A DNA stretch of 64,000 nucleotides from Thermoplasmata archaeon (GCA_020696365.1 JAEHCM010000001.1:354894-418893), one strand, 5' to 3'. Numbered from the stretch's first letter, positions 25,646 through 35,216 are shown. Notes: a model not told the origin generated them from the sequence alone. Numbers and translations are program-made.

Positions 25646-26623
25646 GTGAAGACCCTTGGAACTCTGGGTGAGCGCGAGGCGATTAGAATAATCGACAGAA
25701 TCGTCAAAAGCGACGCCGAGGTGGGCATTGGCGACGACTGTGCCGCAATCGACATGGGAGACAGATTCCTGCTGGTGACCACCGATATGATGGCACCGAA
25801 AACGCATATCCCGAAGGGAATGGGTCCTTACGACATTGGCTGGTCCATCGTTGCTGTAAATCTCAGCGATATCGCAGCTATGGGCGGCCGCCCTCTGGCG
25901 GTCGTCACTGCGATAGGGATGACCCGCGGGCACCCTATCGAGTATCTTGAGCAGATCGTCGACGGCATGAACGACTGCGCGCGGCATTTCGATACGAGCA
26001 TCGTCGGGGGTGACACCAAGGAGCACGAGATACTGACCCTTTGCGGTACCGCGATCGGCGAGGTGGCGAGGGACCGCATCCTGCTGAGAAAAGGCGCCAG
26101 ACCCGGAGATCTCGTGGCTATCTCTGGCGAGCTCGGCAAGGCTGGTGCTGGTTACTACTCCTTGAAGCGCAAACTGTCTCTCGAAGAGGCCGAAACTGCT
26201 CTGAAGAGGCCACGTCCCAGGCTCAAAGAGGCCGCATCTCTCGCAGACGCCGGGTTCGTGACTTCATGTATGGACATTTCTGACGGACTCTCGTCATCGA
26301 TATTCGAGTTGTCGAGGAGCTCAGGACTCACCTACGAAATCGACTATTCGCGCATTTCCAAGGCGAAGGAGGTGGAGTTGGCTTTCCACGACTTGGAACG
26401 CCAGAAATCTCTAGTCCTCAACTTCGGCGACGACTATGAGCTGCTCTTCACAGTCAAACGAGAGGCAGAAACCGACCTGGCGAATCTGGCATCCGAGATA
26501 GGCTGCCCGCTGACAGTTATCGGAAAGGTCACTAGCGGGGAACAGAACATTCTTATCGACAGCGGCAAGAGGGAAAAGCTGGAGAACCTGGGTTATGAGC
26601 ACTTCAGATCCCGCCAATCATGA
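25646..26623 (+). CDS. thiL: Thiamine-monophosphate kinase
   Basis: The 325-residue protein has the ThiL/PurM fold motifs: VGIGDDCAAIDMG, TTDMM, NLSDIAAMGG and a C-terminal GDDYELLF. It phosphorylates thiamine monophosphate to the diphosphate. The GTG start at 25646 is directly preceded by a TATA-spaced leaderless arrangement. The stop lies 29 bases inside the following radical SAM gene, implying coupled translation. Confidence 0.93.
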   Translation: MKTLGTLGEREAIRIIDRIVKSDAEVGIGDDCAAIDMGDRFLLVTTDMMAPKTHIPKGMGPYDIGWSIVAVNLSDIAAMGGRPLAVVTAIGMTRGHPIEYLEQIVDGMNDCARHFDTSIVGGDTKEHEILTLCGTAIGEVARDRILLRKGARPGDLVAISGELGKAGAGYYSLKRKLSLEEAETALKRPRPRLKEAASLADAGFVTSCMDISDGLSSSIFELSRSSGLTYEIDYSRISKAKEVELAFHDLERQKSLVLNFGDDYELLFTVKREAETDLANLASEIGCPLTVIGKVTSGEQNILIDSGKREKLENLGYEHFRSRQS

Positions 26624-27617
26624 GGCAAGATTCTACGAGGCGGAGGGGGCGCAGATAAGATGCCTGCTCTGTCCTCATAACTGCCTGATCGCGACTGGAA
26701 AACGTGGACTGTGCGGGGTAAGGGAGAACAGGGGCGGCAAGCTTTACTCTCTGATATACGGCTTGGCATCGTCGATACACCCCGACCCGATCGAGAAGAA
26801 GCCCCTCTTCCATTTTCTCCCAGGGACGACGGCTGTATCCTTCGGCTCGGTCGGCTGCAATCTGACATGCCGTCATTGCCAGAACCATTCCATTTCGAGA
26901 GCCTCTCCGTCAGACCCCTCCCTCACGAAGGTGTCTCCGGAGGATGTCGTTCGGCACGCGAGGTCATGGAACGCCAAGTCGGTTTCATGGACATACAATG
27001 AACCTACGATTTGGCACGAATTCACAACTCATGCTTCACGCATCGCCCACGAGGCTGGCCTCAGGACGAGCTATGTGACCAACGGATACATCAGCGAGTC
27101 TCCTCTCACGGAACTCAAGGGCGTGATTGACGCCATGAATATCGATGTCAAGTCGTTCAGAGAAGAGTTCTATCGTGATATCTGCGGCGGCCACCTCGCG
27201 CCCGTGCTTAAGACTTGCGAGCGGGTCATCGAGCTAGGGATCCATCTTGAGTTGACCTATCTTGTCATCCCGAGCCACAACGACTCTATCGAAGAGCTGG
27301 AAAGCTTCGTGAACTGGGTGAGAGACAGCCTCCGAACGGACACCCCCGTGCATTTCTCGGCCTTTCATCCCGACTACAGATTGACAAGGGTCCCGAAAAC
27401 TCCGATGAAGACTCTGGACCTTGCCTTTGACGTCGCGCGAAAGGCGGGTCTTGAATTCGTGTACATCGGGAATGTCCATGCTGGCGACCGCGACGACACA
27501 TTCTGCCCCGCGTGCGGGACTCTTGTGATTGAGAGGGATGGGCATGCTATATCGAGGAACGCCCTCGACGGTGACCGATGTAGTGGGTGTGGTCGCTCTC
27601 TGAACATGATAATCTAG
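26595..27617 (+). CDS. amrS: AmmeMemoRadiSam-type radical SAM protein
   Basis: The 340-residue protein has the radical SAM cluster motif CNLTCRHCQNH, preceded by a Cys-rich N-terminal region (CLLCPHNC, RGLCGVREN) and ending with two zinc-knuckle pairs (CPACG, CSGCG). This is the form of the radical SAM member of the MEMO1-AMMECR1-radical SAM trio (AmrS), whose substrate is unknown. The MEMO1 and AMMECR1 genes are not in the window. It overlaps thiL by 29 bases. Confidence 0.85.
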   Translation: MSTSDPANHEARFYEAEGAQIRCLLCPHNCLIATGKRGLCGVRENRGGKLYSLIYGLASSIHPDPIEKKPLFHFLPGTTAVSFGSVGCNLTCRHCQNHSISRASPSDPSLTKVSPEDVVRHARSWNAKSVSWTYNEPTIWHEFTTHASRIAHEAGLRTSYVTNGYISESPLTELKGVIDAMNIDVKSFREEFYRDICGGHLAPVLKTCERVIELGIHLELTYLVIPSHNDSIEELESFVNWVRDSLRTDTPVHFSAFHPDYRLTRVPKTPMKTLDLAFDVARKAGLEFVYIGNVHAGDRDDTFCPACGTLVIERDGHAISRNALDGDRCSGCGRSLNMII

Positions 27618-27672
27618 GGAGGCTCCACACGATCGGTCGTGCAGTCACGCGACATCCTCTGACCGATGTCCT

Positions 27673-28566
27673 TTAGAATCCGAACAGAAGGAACAAGAGA
27701 TTACCTGCGACGGTCGCCAGGACGAGTCCGGCGAATATGGGTACTATGAATGGTATCTTAGGTGTGACCCACACCTTTGATCTACCGTGTTCCCTCAACT
27801 TCAGCAGTTCCTTCGATGTATCCTCATCTACTCTAGGGCGGGTGTAGATTCTGTGCTTCCCGTCTTCGACATGCTCCATGAGCCAGATGAACCCGGGAGC
27901 ATCCGTACCTGAATCGACCATGTAACCGAGGAGCATCTGAGGGAACTTGATATCGCGGGACGCTAGGTTGCGTGCAAGGAATCCGAGTGGCAGGAACATG
28001 ACGAGGATCGCCGCGTCTATCAGCACTGAGAATGCAAATGGGAACAGCACGCTTGCAATCGGATCTAGTGGGACGATGAGGGGAAGACCGCCTATGGCTG
28101 GAACGAACGGAAAGACGATGGACAGTGCAATCAACGCCTTCGCGTCCGCTCCGCCCTTGATGATGTCCAAGACGTACAATGCCACAAACACCATCATCAT
28201 TACCGGGACCGCGAGAAGGGGCTGGAAGTAGCTGTCATCCGCCCACAAAACTCCCAGAGCTACCACGAAGATCAGTGCTATAGCGTACTTAACGACGGGA
28301 GCAATCCTGGCCAGTGCTGATTCGCCTTCGGTGTCGAGATACACATCTGATAGGATTGCGATGATTGGAACGAGAATGAGCGCGAACTCCGCACGTTCGT
28401 CGTCCATCTTCATTCTCAGCAAGATGAGGGCGATTCCAAGCAGGGAAAGGAATATCCAGAATCGGTTGGGTACTTGTCTTGTCCGGATATCCAGAAGTGA
28501 AGCGCATCCCAGAGTCGTTGCGGCTCCGAGAAGCGCGATGATACTGATGACCTCTGACGAATCCAC
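27673..28566 (-). CDS. Type IV prepilin/preflagellin peptidase (A24 family)
   Basis: The 297-residue membrane aspartyl protease has the two catalytic aspartates: LLDIRTRQVPN after the first helix and GGADAK (the GxGD-type site) in the middle. About eight hydrophobic segments surround them. It removes positively charged leader peptides from archaeal pilins or archaellins at the membrane. A soluble tail of about 55 residues follows a region of membrane helices. No pilin or archaellum genes are nearby. Confidence 0.85.
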   Translation of the reverse strand: MDSSEVISIIALLGAATTLGCASLLDIRTRQVPNRFWIFLSLLGIALILLRMKMDDERAEFALILVPIIAILSDVYLDTEGESALARIAPVVKYAIALIFVVALGVLWADDSYFQPLLAVPVMMMVFVALYVLDIIKGGADAKALIALSIVFPFVPAIGGLPLIVPLDPIASVLFPFAFSVLIDAAILVMFLPLGFLARNLASRDIKFPQMLLGYMVDSGTDAPGFIWLMEHVEDGKHRIYTRPRVDEDTSKELLKLREHGRSKVWVTPKIPFIVPIFAGLVLATVAGNLLFLLFGF

Positions 28567-28622
28567 ACGGAATGATTAGAGTCGCCGTACTTAATCCATT
28601 CGAGGATGTGAGCTCGCGGCCG

Positions 28623-29642
28623 TCAATCGCATAGGTCCAAGCCCAAATCCTCGGCGAAGACTACCGTCTTCCTGTACTCCGAAGGTTTGAGGGGCCGGGA
28701 TATCTCTCGGTGTTCGCGCGCTCTGTGTGCGGGTCTGTACTGGGCCATGACGTTCACTCTGACTCCGCTTAAGTTGTCAGAAATCCAGCTGAGTATAGGC
28801 TTGGTGCAGCAGTCGATGTGAGTGGGCAGCACAAGATGTCTGATGATCATCTCCGCATTCGACCTCGCGACTTTGTGATTTCGTCTGATGATTTCTGTGT
28901 AGTTCTCCACATTAGACAGACGTCTAGCGCAATCATCGTTGCCGTACTTGAAATCGGTGAGATACACGTCTATGACGCCTTCGAGGAGTCTCAGCGTCGG
29001 CACGGTCAGGTACATATTGGAATTCCATATCTGAGGGGTCCGCGCGCTGCACTTCCCGAGGGTTTCGAGGATGAATCCGATATGAGAAGTGGGATCGCCG
29101 CCCACCCAATTGACATTCCTCGCCGAACCCTGCCACCTTTCGTTGTCCTGCGTACCTGCCTGAGAGGCCTTTCGCGCAATCACCTCGGCGAGGGTGACCG
29201 GTTCGATCCACTCCCCCGAATCAGGTCGTGTGGATATGTCCCAGTTCTGACAGAAAACGCAGTCGAAAGTACATCCTGAGAAGAATATCGTGTGAGACGG
29301 CACTAGATCCGGCTCCTCACCCATGTGCAGGAACTCGCTTGATATCCGTGTTTCCGATACTCCACAGTGACCGACCTCTCCTTCGGTCCTGTCTACTCCA
29401 CATGCTCTCTCACATAAGGAGCAACTTCTGAGCATTCGGTTTGCCAGCTCGGTCTTCAAGTCAAGGAGTGAGGGTCCGCCCTGGCCCTTGGAGTGTCTCA
29501 ACGCTTGTCCGTGGGCTTCCCAGAGGGTTGCTGTGTCAGCATCTAGATCGACATCTACGGTCTTGCGCTTCGATTCGAGGTACCTGGGCTCCGACGTGCC
29601 ATCCAGAATGCCCCAATACCTAGTCAGCGGGTCTTCGGACAT
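28623..29642 (-). CDS. Radical SAM protein, PflA-like family
   Basis: The 339-residue protein has the cluster motif CTFDCVFCQNW. An N-terminal Cys set (CSLCERACGVD, VGHCGV) and a C-terminal RPAHRARE segment are shared with the archaeal and bacterial proteins annotated as PflA-like. It is a paralogous relative of the radical SAM gene at 26595, with similar CxxC elements before the cluster, but lacks the zinc-knuckle tail. No substrate gene is evident. ATG 29642 opens divergently from the 29.7 kb region. Confidence 0.8.
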   Translation of the reverse strand: MSEDPLTRYWGILDGTSEPRYLESKRKTVDVDLDADTATLWEAHGQALRHSKGQGGPSLLDLKTELANRMLRSCSLCERACGVDRTEGEVGHCGVSETRISSEFLHMGEEPDLVPSHTIFFSGCTFDCVFCQNWDISTRPDSGEWIEPVTLAEVIARKASQAGTQDNERWQGSARNVNWVGGDPTSHIGFILETLGKCSARTPQIWNSNMYLTVPTLRLLEGVIDVYLTDFKYGNDDCARRLSNVENYTEIIRRNHKVARSNAEMIIRHLVLPTHIDCCTKPILSWISDNLSGVRVNVMAQYRPAHRAREHREISRPLKPSEYRKTVVFAEDLGLDLCD

Positions 29643-29710
29643 CTCGGGTCGTACTTGTCTCTGCGTATTCTTAATATTTTCATCTCCTCTGCTTTCTAGC
29701 GATCACTGAG

Positions 29711-29875
29711 ATGGTCGCAGGTACAATCCCTGACATGTGCGGGGAGACATGCGACATGGCCTCTCAGATCCCCAAAGGGATGGTTTCAACACACGGTTCG
29801 GACGCAGAGGCATTTGGGGACCGGCAGGCTCACACCTTCGCCGATTGCGCGCGTCGCTCGGCAAGCAACAAATAG
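29711..29875 (+). CDS. Possible small protein of 54 residues
   Basis: A frame from ATG 29711 encodes MVAGTIPDMCGETCDMASQI and on to a stop at 29875. A TATA-like CTTAATATTTTC near 29669-29680 lies about 36 bases before it. The composition is balanced, with a CGETC cysteine pair. No family is recognised, and a chance frame of this length is not unlikely. It fills most of the gap between the radical SAM gene and the ketopantoate reductase gene. Confidence 0.3.
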   Translation: MVAGTIPDMCGETCDMASQIPKGMVSTHGSDAEAFGDRQAHTFADCARRSASNK

Positions 29876-29902
29876 GCAGATAATATAGTGGTTCAGGGTC
29901 AG

Positions 29903-30811
29903 ATGAGAATCTGCGTATACGGGGCGGGGTCGCTCGGGAGTGCCATCGGCGGCATGCTTGCAGAGCAGCACGATGTGGTTCTAATAGGACGAGCGGCAAA
30001 CGTCGAAGCCATCCGGAAGAGCGGGTTGGAACTCCGCGGCATCGTAAAGAAGAAGGTTGAGGCCGAGGCGCACCCGAGCATAGATGGACTCGCACCTCCC
30101 GACTTGATGCTTATAACGACGAAGTCATACAACACGAGGGCGGTGGCAGAAGTATGCAGAGATTGGATAAATGCCGACACCAAGGTGTTGACGCTCCAGA
30201 ACGGGCTGGGCAACATCGAGACACTCCGCGAATGGCTCGGACAGTCCGTCATCTGTGGTACCACGACTATGGGCGCATCTCTCGCGTCCCCTGGAATCGT
30301 TCAGATAGCGGGAGTTGGCAGAACGATTATCGGTGCTGACATCGACAGGGAGTCTGCAGTCTACATCTCATCCATCTTCAGGAAGGCTGGCATGCCGTCC
30401 TCCGTTGAGAGGGAAATAGATGGCGAGGTATGGGCAAAGGCAATCGTGAACGCATCCATCAACCCCCTGACCGCGGTGCTGCGGGTGGCGAACGGAGCAT
30501 TGCTCGAAAGCAGGACGACCTCCAGGCTTATGTCTGAGATATGTCTCGAGTGTGAGGCTGTGGCGAATGCGGCAGGGATCAGTCTGCCCGTGGCATCTGT
30601 TTACAAGCGGGCACGGGCCGTGGCGCAGGAGACCGCGCACAATCGGTCGAGCATGCTGAGGGATATCGAACTCGGTCGCAAAACCGAGATATCGAGCATA
30701 AACGGACACATGTGCCTGATCGGCGCGAGGGTCGGAGTGGCCACACCGTTGAACAGGGCCCTCGTTGCGATGGTGGAGAGTCTGGAGTCACGGCCCGCAG
30801 AGAAAGGTTAA
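29903..30811 (+). CDS. panE: Ketopantoate reductase family protein
   Basis: The 302-residue protein has an N-terminal Rossmann NADP site (ICVYGAGSLGSAIGG), TLQNGLGN in the middle and the catalytic Lys segment (EVWAKAIVNASINPLTA). It reduces 2-dehydropantoate to pantoate for coenzyme A; family members in archaea can also act on other keto acids. ATG 29903 is chosen over GTG 29888 because the Rossmann strand begins there. Confidence 0.88.
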   Translation: MRICVYGAGSLGSAIGGMLAEQHDVVLIGRAANVEAIRKSGLELRGIVKKKVEAEAHPSIDGLAPPDLMLITTKSYNTRAVAEVCRDWINADTKVLTLQNGLGNIETLREWLGQSVICGTTTMGASLASPGIVQIAGVGRTIIGADIDRESAVYISSIFRKAGMPSSVEREIDGEVWAKAIVNASINPLTAVLRVANGALLESRTTSRLMSEICLECEAVANAAGISLPVASVYKRARAVAQETAHNRSSMLRDIELGRKTEISSINGHMCLIGARVGVATPLNRALVAMVESLESRPAEKG

Positions 30812-30814
30812 TAT
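30806..30814 (+). promoter_or_regulatory. TATA-like box of the gfcR-like gene
   Basis: GGTTAATAT overlaps the end of the preceding gene and lies about 38 bases before ATG 30848. GGTG with a five-base spacer also precedes that ATG. Confidence 0.4.
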
Positions 30815-30847
30815 CGTAACATCGTACTCTTTGAATCCGGTGGCAAG

Positions 30848-31486
30848 ATGGTAGACGTTAAAGAGCTGGCAGCAAATGCTAAGATACTAAGGAAGAAAGG
30901 CCTGAGCGTCCGCGATGTGGCGGATGAACTGCACCTTTCCATTGACACTGTCAATTATCTCGTGGAATACGGTCCGGAAGGTCTTCCACCATCCGACGTG
31001 AAGATAGGATGGAGATCAGTGGGAGTCTCGGGGTACAGGATTGGACTGATGTCCGAGCTGATGGCCGACATAGCCCTCGAAGAACTGGGCAAGCAGGACC
31101 AGGATGCAGAGGTTGTTCTCGGCGTGTCCATCAACGGTATACCGTTCGCCGCGAAGCTGTCCGAGATTCTCGGCATCGACTGCGGTGTGTACAGACCCCA
31201 CGCGGAGAGTCAGAGCGGCGGCGCTTTCAGTTCGAACTACGCCTCGGTCGGAAACGGCAAGAAGATCATCATCGTGGATGATGTGCTGAGCACTGGTGCC
31301 ACGATCAAGGGAGCGATAACCGACATCAAAGAAGCCGGTGGGGTGCCCGTCCTCACCCTCGTACTGGTCAACAAGGGCAGCCTGAACGAGATTGACGGCG
31401 TACCGTTAAGGGGGCTTATCAGGGCCAGGTCTATCGGAGGCACCATCCTCGGAGGCGGCGGAAAGAAGAGCTTTCCGTACAGTTAA
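30848..31486 (+). CDS. gfcR: GfcR-like HTH/phosphoribosyltransferase regulator
   Basis: The 212-residue protein joins an N-terminal helix-turn-helix (about 15-38: KKGLSVRDVADELHLS) to an orotate-phosphoribosyltransferase-like domain with the PRPP loop KIIIVDDVLSTGAT. Haloarchaeal GfcR of this layout activates sugar-catabolic genes. The convergent neighbour is pgk, so a link to central carbon metabolism is plausible. GGTG stands five bases before the ATG, a clean example of this genome's ribosome-binding spacing. Confidence 0.85.
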   Translation: MVDVKELAANAKILRKKGLSVRDVADELHLSIDTVNYLVEYGPEGLPPSDVKIGWRSVGVSGYRIGLMSELMADIALEELGKQDQDAEVVLGVSINGIPFAAKLSEILGIDCGVYRPHAESQSGGAFSSNYASVGNGKKIIIVDDVLSTGATIKGAITDIKEAGGVPVLTLVLVNKGSLNEIDGVPLRGLIRARSIGGTILGGGGKKSFPYS

Positions 31487-32784
31487 CCTCGGTTCGCAGA
31501 AGCCCTAAGAGCGTCGATGACTGGCATGCTCTTACCGAGTATCATGCGCTCTATCGCCCCACCCCCTGTGCTGACGTAGGAGAACCGCTCGCTCATGCCA
31601 AGCTGGCTCGCCGCCGCACCGGAATGTCCCCCTCCGATGACGGAGTATGCTCCTGACGAAGCTATGGCTTCGAACAGTTCGCGTGTACCTGTGGCGAACC
31701 CCTTCCTCTCATATACGCCTGGCGGGCCGGACAGGAACACCGTCTTCGACAGCGCGACGATGTCCTTGAACTTCTCAATCGTCACGGAGCCTATGTCGAG
31801 TATCGCTGCTTCCTCAGGCAGGTCATCGAGAGGATATTCCATCCGTTTTCCGCCCTCCTCGACGGCACAGTCGACCGGCAAGGTGATCTTGCCCCCGTGG
31901 CTGTCGATCAAGGTTCTCGCGGTCTCTTTGATCTTGTCAGTGACGTCTCGACGCGCGAGTCTCTCTGTACCTGAGCCTATCTTGTGGCCCATGATCCACT
32001 GAAAGATGTATCCGGCCAGGCCTGCGATGAGCACGTGGTCGACACGGTCGGATTCAGCCAACCTTCTTATCACCGGAAGGGCGTCTACGAACTTGGTGCC
32101 ACCGAACACGAACGTGGCTGGCCTTGAAGGGTTGTGGAGGATTTCGAAAACAGCCCTCACTTCCTTCTCCATCAGCCTTCCAACGGCGGAAGGCAGAACC
32201 GTGGTGAACCCTAATAGGGACGCATGCGACCTGTGAGCCGATGCGAACGCATCATTCACAAACAGGTCGAACTTGGGGGCAAGGGCCTTCACCATGGGAG
32301 ATTGTGCATGCTCCTCAGGCGTTAGCTTGAGTTGCTCCCCCGAGAAATTCCTCACATTCTGCAGAAGAATGCACCCTCCTTCCCCCAGAGAATCGATGGC
32401 CTTCTTCGCGTGAGGTCCGAATGTGTCGTTGACATACCTCACCTTCTTGCCGGAGTACTTGCTCAGCCAGTCTGCATGTTCGTTAAGCGGGATGAAGTCG
32501 TAGTCGCCCGGTCGTCCTTGATGTGCAAGAATCGCTAACCTAGCTCCACGGTCGATCAGCTCCCTTACCGTCGGAACGGAGGAAGCGATTTTCGACCCGT
32601 TCTCGACCTTCAATGTGTGCTCATCGACAGGCGAGTTAATGTCTACCCTCAGAAGAACCCGCTTGCCTCTGATATCAAGATCATCCAGCGTCAGGAATCC
32701 CAGAGAAGATCCCGAGGAGGAAGTCTCTCCATCGTCCTCTCCTGGACCGTCTCTCCTGTTTGAACTCGCTGACCTGCCGTTCAT
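31483..32784 (-). CDS. pgk: Phosphoglycerate kinase
   Basis: The 433-residue protein interconverts 1,3-bisphosphoglycerate and 3-phosphoglycerate. Hallmarks are KRVLLRVDINSPVD, LAHQGRPG, FVNDAFASAHR and GGGHSGAAASQLG. The first 28 residues are a hydrophilic Ser/Gly/Asp extension (for example GEDDGETSSSGSS) before the domain begins at LTLDDLDIRG, unusual for the family; no later ATG or GTG removes it cleanly. It is convergent with the gfcR-like gene, overlapping by four bases. Confidence 0.93.
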   Translation of the reverse strand: MNGRSASSNRRDGPGEDDGETSSSGSSLGFLTLDDLDIRGKRVLLRVDINSPVDEHTLKVENGSKIASSVPTVRELIDRGARLAILAHQGRPGDYDFIPLNEHADWLSKYSGKKVRYVNDTFGPHAKKAIDSLGEGGCILLQNVRNFSGEQLKLTPEEHAQSPMVKALAPKFDLFVNDAFASAHRSHASLLGFTTVLPSAVGRLMEKEVRAVFEILHNPSRPATFVFGGTKFVDALPVIRRLAESDRVDHVLIAGLAGYIFQWIMGHKIGSGTERLARRDVTDKIKETARTLIDSHGGKITLPVDCAVEEGGKRMEYPLDDLPEEAAILDIGSVTIEKFKDIVALSKTVFLSGPPGVYERKGFATGTRELFEAIASSGAYSVIGGGHSGAAASQLGMSERFSYVSTGGGAIERMILGKSMPVIDALRASANRG

Positions 32785-32987
32785 AATCCCAGCCCCCCGA
32801 TGCCCTGAATTCGTCGGTAATCAGGCGCTACGGCGCCCTCGTTCTACCGGATTGGGTCGAGGCTATAAATCATTGACGAAATTATCAGCGGTGGATGCAG
32901 CACAGAAAGTATTTAGATGGGGGAGTCTGATTGCTATGACTAGGCATGAAATCCAGATGTGTTTTCCACGCCTCGTATTGCTAGGAA
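32785..32987. other. Divergent intergenic region between pgk and the CBS/HPF gene
   Basis: The gap holds a minus-strand TATA-like GATTTATAG (about 32863-32871) for pgk and a plus-strand AGTATTTAGA (32908-32917) for the CBS/HPF gene. No tRNA or further frame is recognised. Confidence 0.4.
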
Positions 32988-34148
32988 GTGTTCAGATTGA
33001 AAGCAATTGAGATCAGCAAGCTTCTCGTGAAGGATGTCATGAGCACGCCTCGAATAACCGTTAGCAAAGGCGCGACGGTATCTGAAGTCATATCTCGAAT
33101 GAAGAAAGAGCGCGTCAGGGAGATTCCAGTCATCGAGGACGGAAAGCCACTCGGGCTCGTCAGCTACTACTCTCTGTTGTCGAGGAGGAACTTGCCTCTT
33201 TCCGCCAAGGTCGAGCATATAATGGTCCCCTGCCCGAAGCTGGAAGAGGATATGACCATCGTGAGCGCCGCTGAGGAGCTCATGTCGACTGGCGTGAGAG
33301 GGGCTCCCGTGGTGAGAAACCACAAACTCGTGGGATTCCTGTCACGGACGGACATCATCCGGGTGATATCCAAGATGGACGAGCTGAGACGCAGAACGGC
33401 GGGGTCGATAATGAGCACGGCCCCGGTCTCTGTCGTTGAGAGCGAACCTGTGAGAAATGCTCAGATCCTCATGAAGAGCTTGAACGAGAAAACGCTCCCA
33501 GTCGTCGCAGATCAGGATCTACTCATTGGAGCGATCGGAATGACGGAGATATTGAATGTCGTCTGGTCCCCAAGAGGGTCGAAACCCCCGAACGAAGTGA
33601 GGGGGGACAGAAAGCCTGCAGATGTGCGGGTGGGCAGTGTCATGAACAAGCACCCCGTTTCCGTGTCCCCTGCCGACACTCTCGACAAGGTCGTCTCCAT
33701 CATGGTCTCGAAGAATCTTTCCACATTGTTCGTCGCTGAGGAGATGAGACTGGTCGGCGTCGTATCGCATACCGACATCATGGAGCAGATTATCAGCCTT
33801 AGGCCTCAGGAAGGTGTCTACGTGCAAATCACGGGCCTCGACGCGGAGGACCCCGAGGTCTACGAGATCATGTATGATCTCATCGGCAGGTCGATGAAGA
33901 GGATTGACAAGATGGAACCTCCGAAGGTCCTCTCCGTCCACGTGACCTCCTACCATCAGGACGGTCTTAAGAGTAAGTCCAGCCTCGGCGCTAGGCTGAC
34001 CACCGACATGGGGATGTACTACTCAAAGGCCAGTGATTGGGACCTGTATCGGTCGCTGGATACCGCTCTCAACATGATGGAGAAGAACATCAAGAAGGAG
34101 CGGGAGAAGAAACGCCTGGACGCCAGGAAGAGAAGACCGAACCTATAG
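32988..34148 (+). CDS. Four-CBS-domain protein fused to an HPF/RaiA-like ribosome-hibernation domain
   Basis: The 386-residue protein has four CBS motifs: VKDVMSTPRITV (from about 14), a second around 75-130, a third from IMSTAPVSVV (about 141) and a fourth from VGSVMNKHPVSVS (about 215). CBS pairs bind adenine nucleotides. The C-terminal part (about 275-386) has LSVHVTSYHQDG, a second beta segment, then WDLYRSLDTALNMMEKNIKK and a basic tail. This matches the strand-helix pattern of HPF/RaiA, which blocks idle ribosomes. The inferred role is energy-responsive ribosome hibernation. GTG 32988 or TTG 32997 (nine bases after AGGAA) may be the start. Confidence 0.75.
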   Translation: MFRLKAIEISKLLVKDVMSTPRITVSKGATVSEVISRMKKERVREIPVIEDGKPLGLVSYYSLLSRRNLPLSAKVEHIMVPCPKLEEDMTIVSAAEELMSTGVRGAPVVRNHKLVGFLSRTDIIRVISKMDELRRRTAGSIMSTAPVSVVESEPVRNAQILMKSLNEKTLPVVADQDLLIGAIGMTEILNVVWSPRGSKPPNEVRGDRKPADVRVGSVMNKHPVSVSPADTLDKVVSIMVSKNLSTLFVAEEMRLVGVVSHTDIMEQIISLRPQEGVYVQITGLDAEDPEVYEIMYDLIGRSMKRIDKMEPPKVLSVHVTSYHQDGLKSKSSLGARLTTDMGMYYSKASDWDLYRSLDTALNMMEKNIKKEREKKRLDARKRRPNL

Positions 34149-35150
34149 GTCCCAGTGTTCGGAGGCGTTCTTTCTGCACTGTTCGATGGCGTTGCGTCCT
34201 AGACAGCTGTCATCCAACACGTCGGCGAACTCCAGGGGGACATCCACGCCCCTGAGGACGCCGACAACGCCGGCCACCACCTCCGAGAGGGCAGGGACAT
34301 CGTATCCACCTTCCAGGAAGAAGGTGACCCTCTTCGCGCAAATCTCCGAAAGGCGCACCAGCTCCATCGCTCCTCTTACGTGACCTGTGGATGAGAGGCT
34401 CATGGACGCAAGCGGATCCCTGTAATGGCCGTCGACTCCTAGGCTGACAAGTATGGCGTCGGGTGAGAACTGCTGGACGATCGGCAGGACGATATCGGAG
34501 TAAGCGCAGTCGTATGTCGAATCCCCGCAACCCGAAGCCAATGGCAAGTTGATTGTGAACCCCTCTCCGTCGCCCTTTCCTAGGAAATCGGCGCTCCCCG
34601 TTCCCGGGAAGATGCCAGTTTGATGTATTGAGATGTAGAGCACATCGGATCTCTCTGCGAAGACATGTTCTGTGCCGTTCCCGTGATGTACATCGGAATC
34701 GACAATCGCAATCCTCTTGTCTCCACGATCTAGCAGATGGGCAGCGGCAATAGCTATGTTGTTGAAGTAGCAGAAGCCCATCCCGTAGTTCGGGCCTGCG
34801 TGATGGCCTGGGGGCCTCGTCAAGGCAAACGACGGCTCCTCTTCCTTCTCTGAGTGCGTCACTGCGTCTATCGCACATTCAGCCGACAGGGCTGCAATAG
34901 CGTATGTGTCACGATGGACGGATGTGTCCATGGTGATGTTGCATTCACCACACGTGCGAATGAATTCTACGTAATCCTCATCGTGTATGAGCCCGAGATG
35001 TTCCGCACTCCCCGTTTTCGAACGGATTATGTCTTCCCATAGTCCGTGGTGCTTCAGTTTCTGGACTATGCCCTTCAACCTCTCTGGAGACTCCGGATGG
35101 AACGGGCTCTGGATATGATCATAGAACTCCTCGTTGAAGAAGACCGCCAC
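34143..35150 (-). CDS. Histone deacetylase family protein (acetylpolyamine amidohydrolase-like)
   Basis: The 335-residue zinc hydrolase has all active-site elements: RPPGHHAGP (tandem His), DSDVHHGNGT (metal Asp and His) and GVDGHYRDPLA (second metal Asp). Family members deacetylate lysines, acetylpolyamines or small acetyl compounds; the archaeal substrate is not predictable. It overlaps the convergent CBS/HPF gene by six bases. The ATG at 35150 starts MAVFFNEEFYDH. Confidence 0.88.
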   Translation of the reverse strand: MAVFFNEEFYDHIQSPFHPESPERLKGIVQKLKHHGLWEDIIRSKTGSAEHLGLIHDEDYVEFIRTCGECNITMDTSVHRDTYAIAALSAECAIDAVTHSEKEEEPSFALTRPPGHHAGPNYGMGFCYFNNIAIAAAHLLDRGDKRIAIVDSDVHHGNGTEHVFAERSDVLYISIHQTGIFPGTGSADFLGKGDGEGFTINLPLASGCGDSTYDCAYSDIVLPIVQQFSPDAILVSLGVDGHYRDPLASMSLSSTGHVRGAMELVRLSEICAKRVTFFLEGGYDVPALSEVVAGVVGVLRGVDVPLEFADVLDDSCLGRNAIEQCRKNASEHWDL

Positions 35151-35216
35151 GTCCCCTTGAACCAGATGAGCGTAAATAATGGTTTTCCAAATCCCGCCCA
35201 GTCGCTCCTCGCGACA

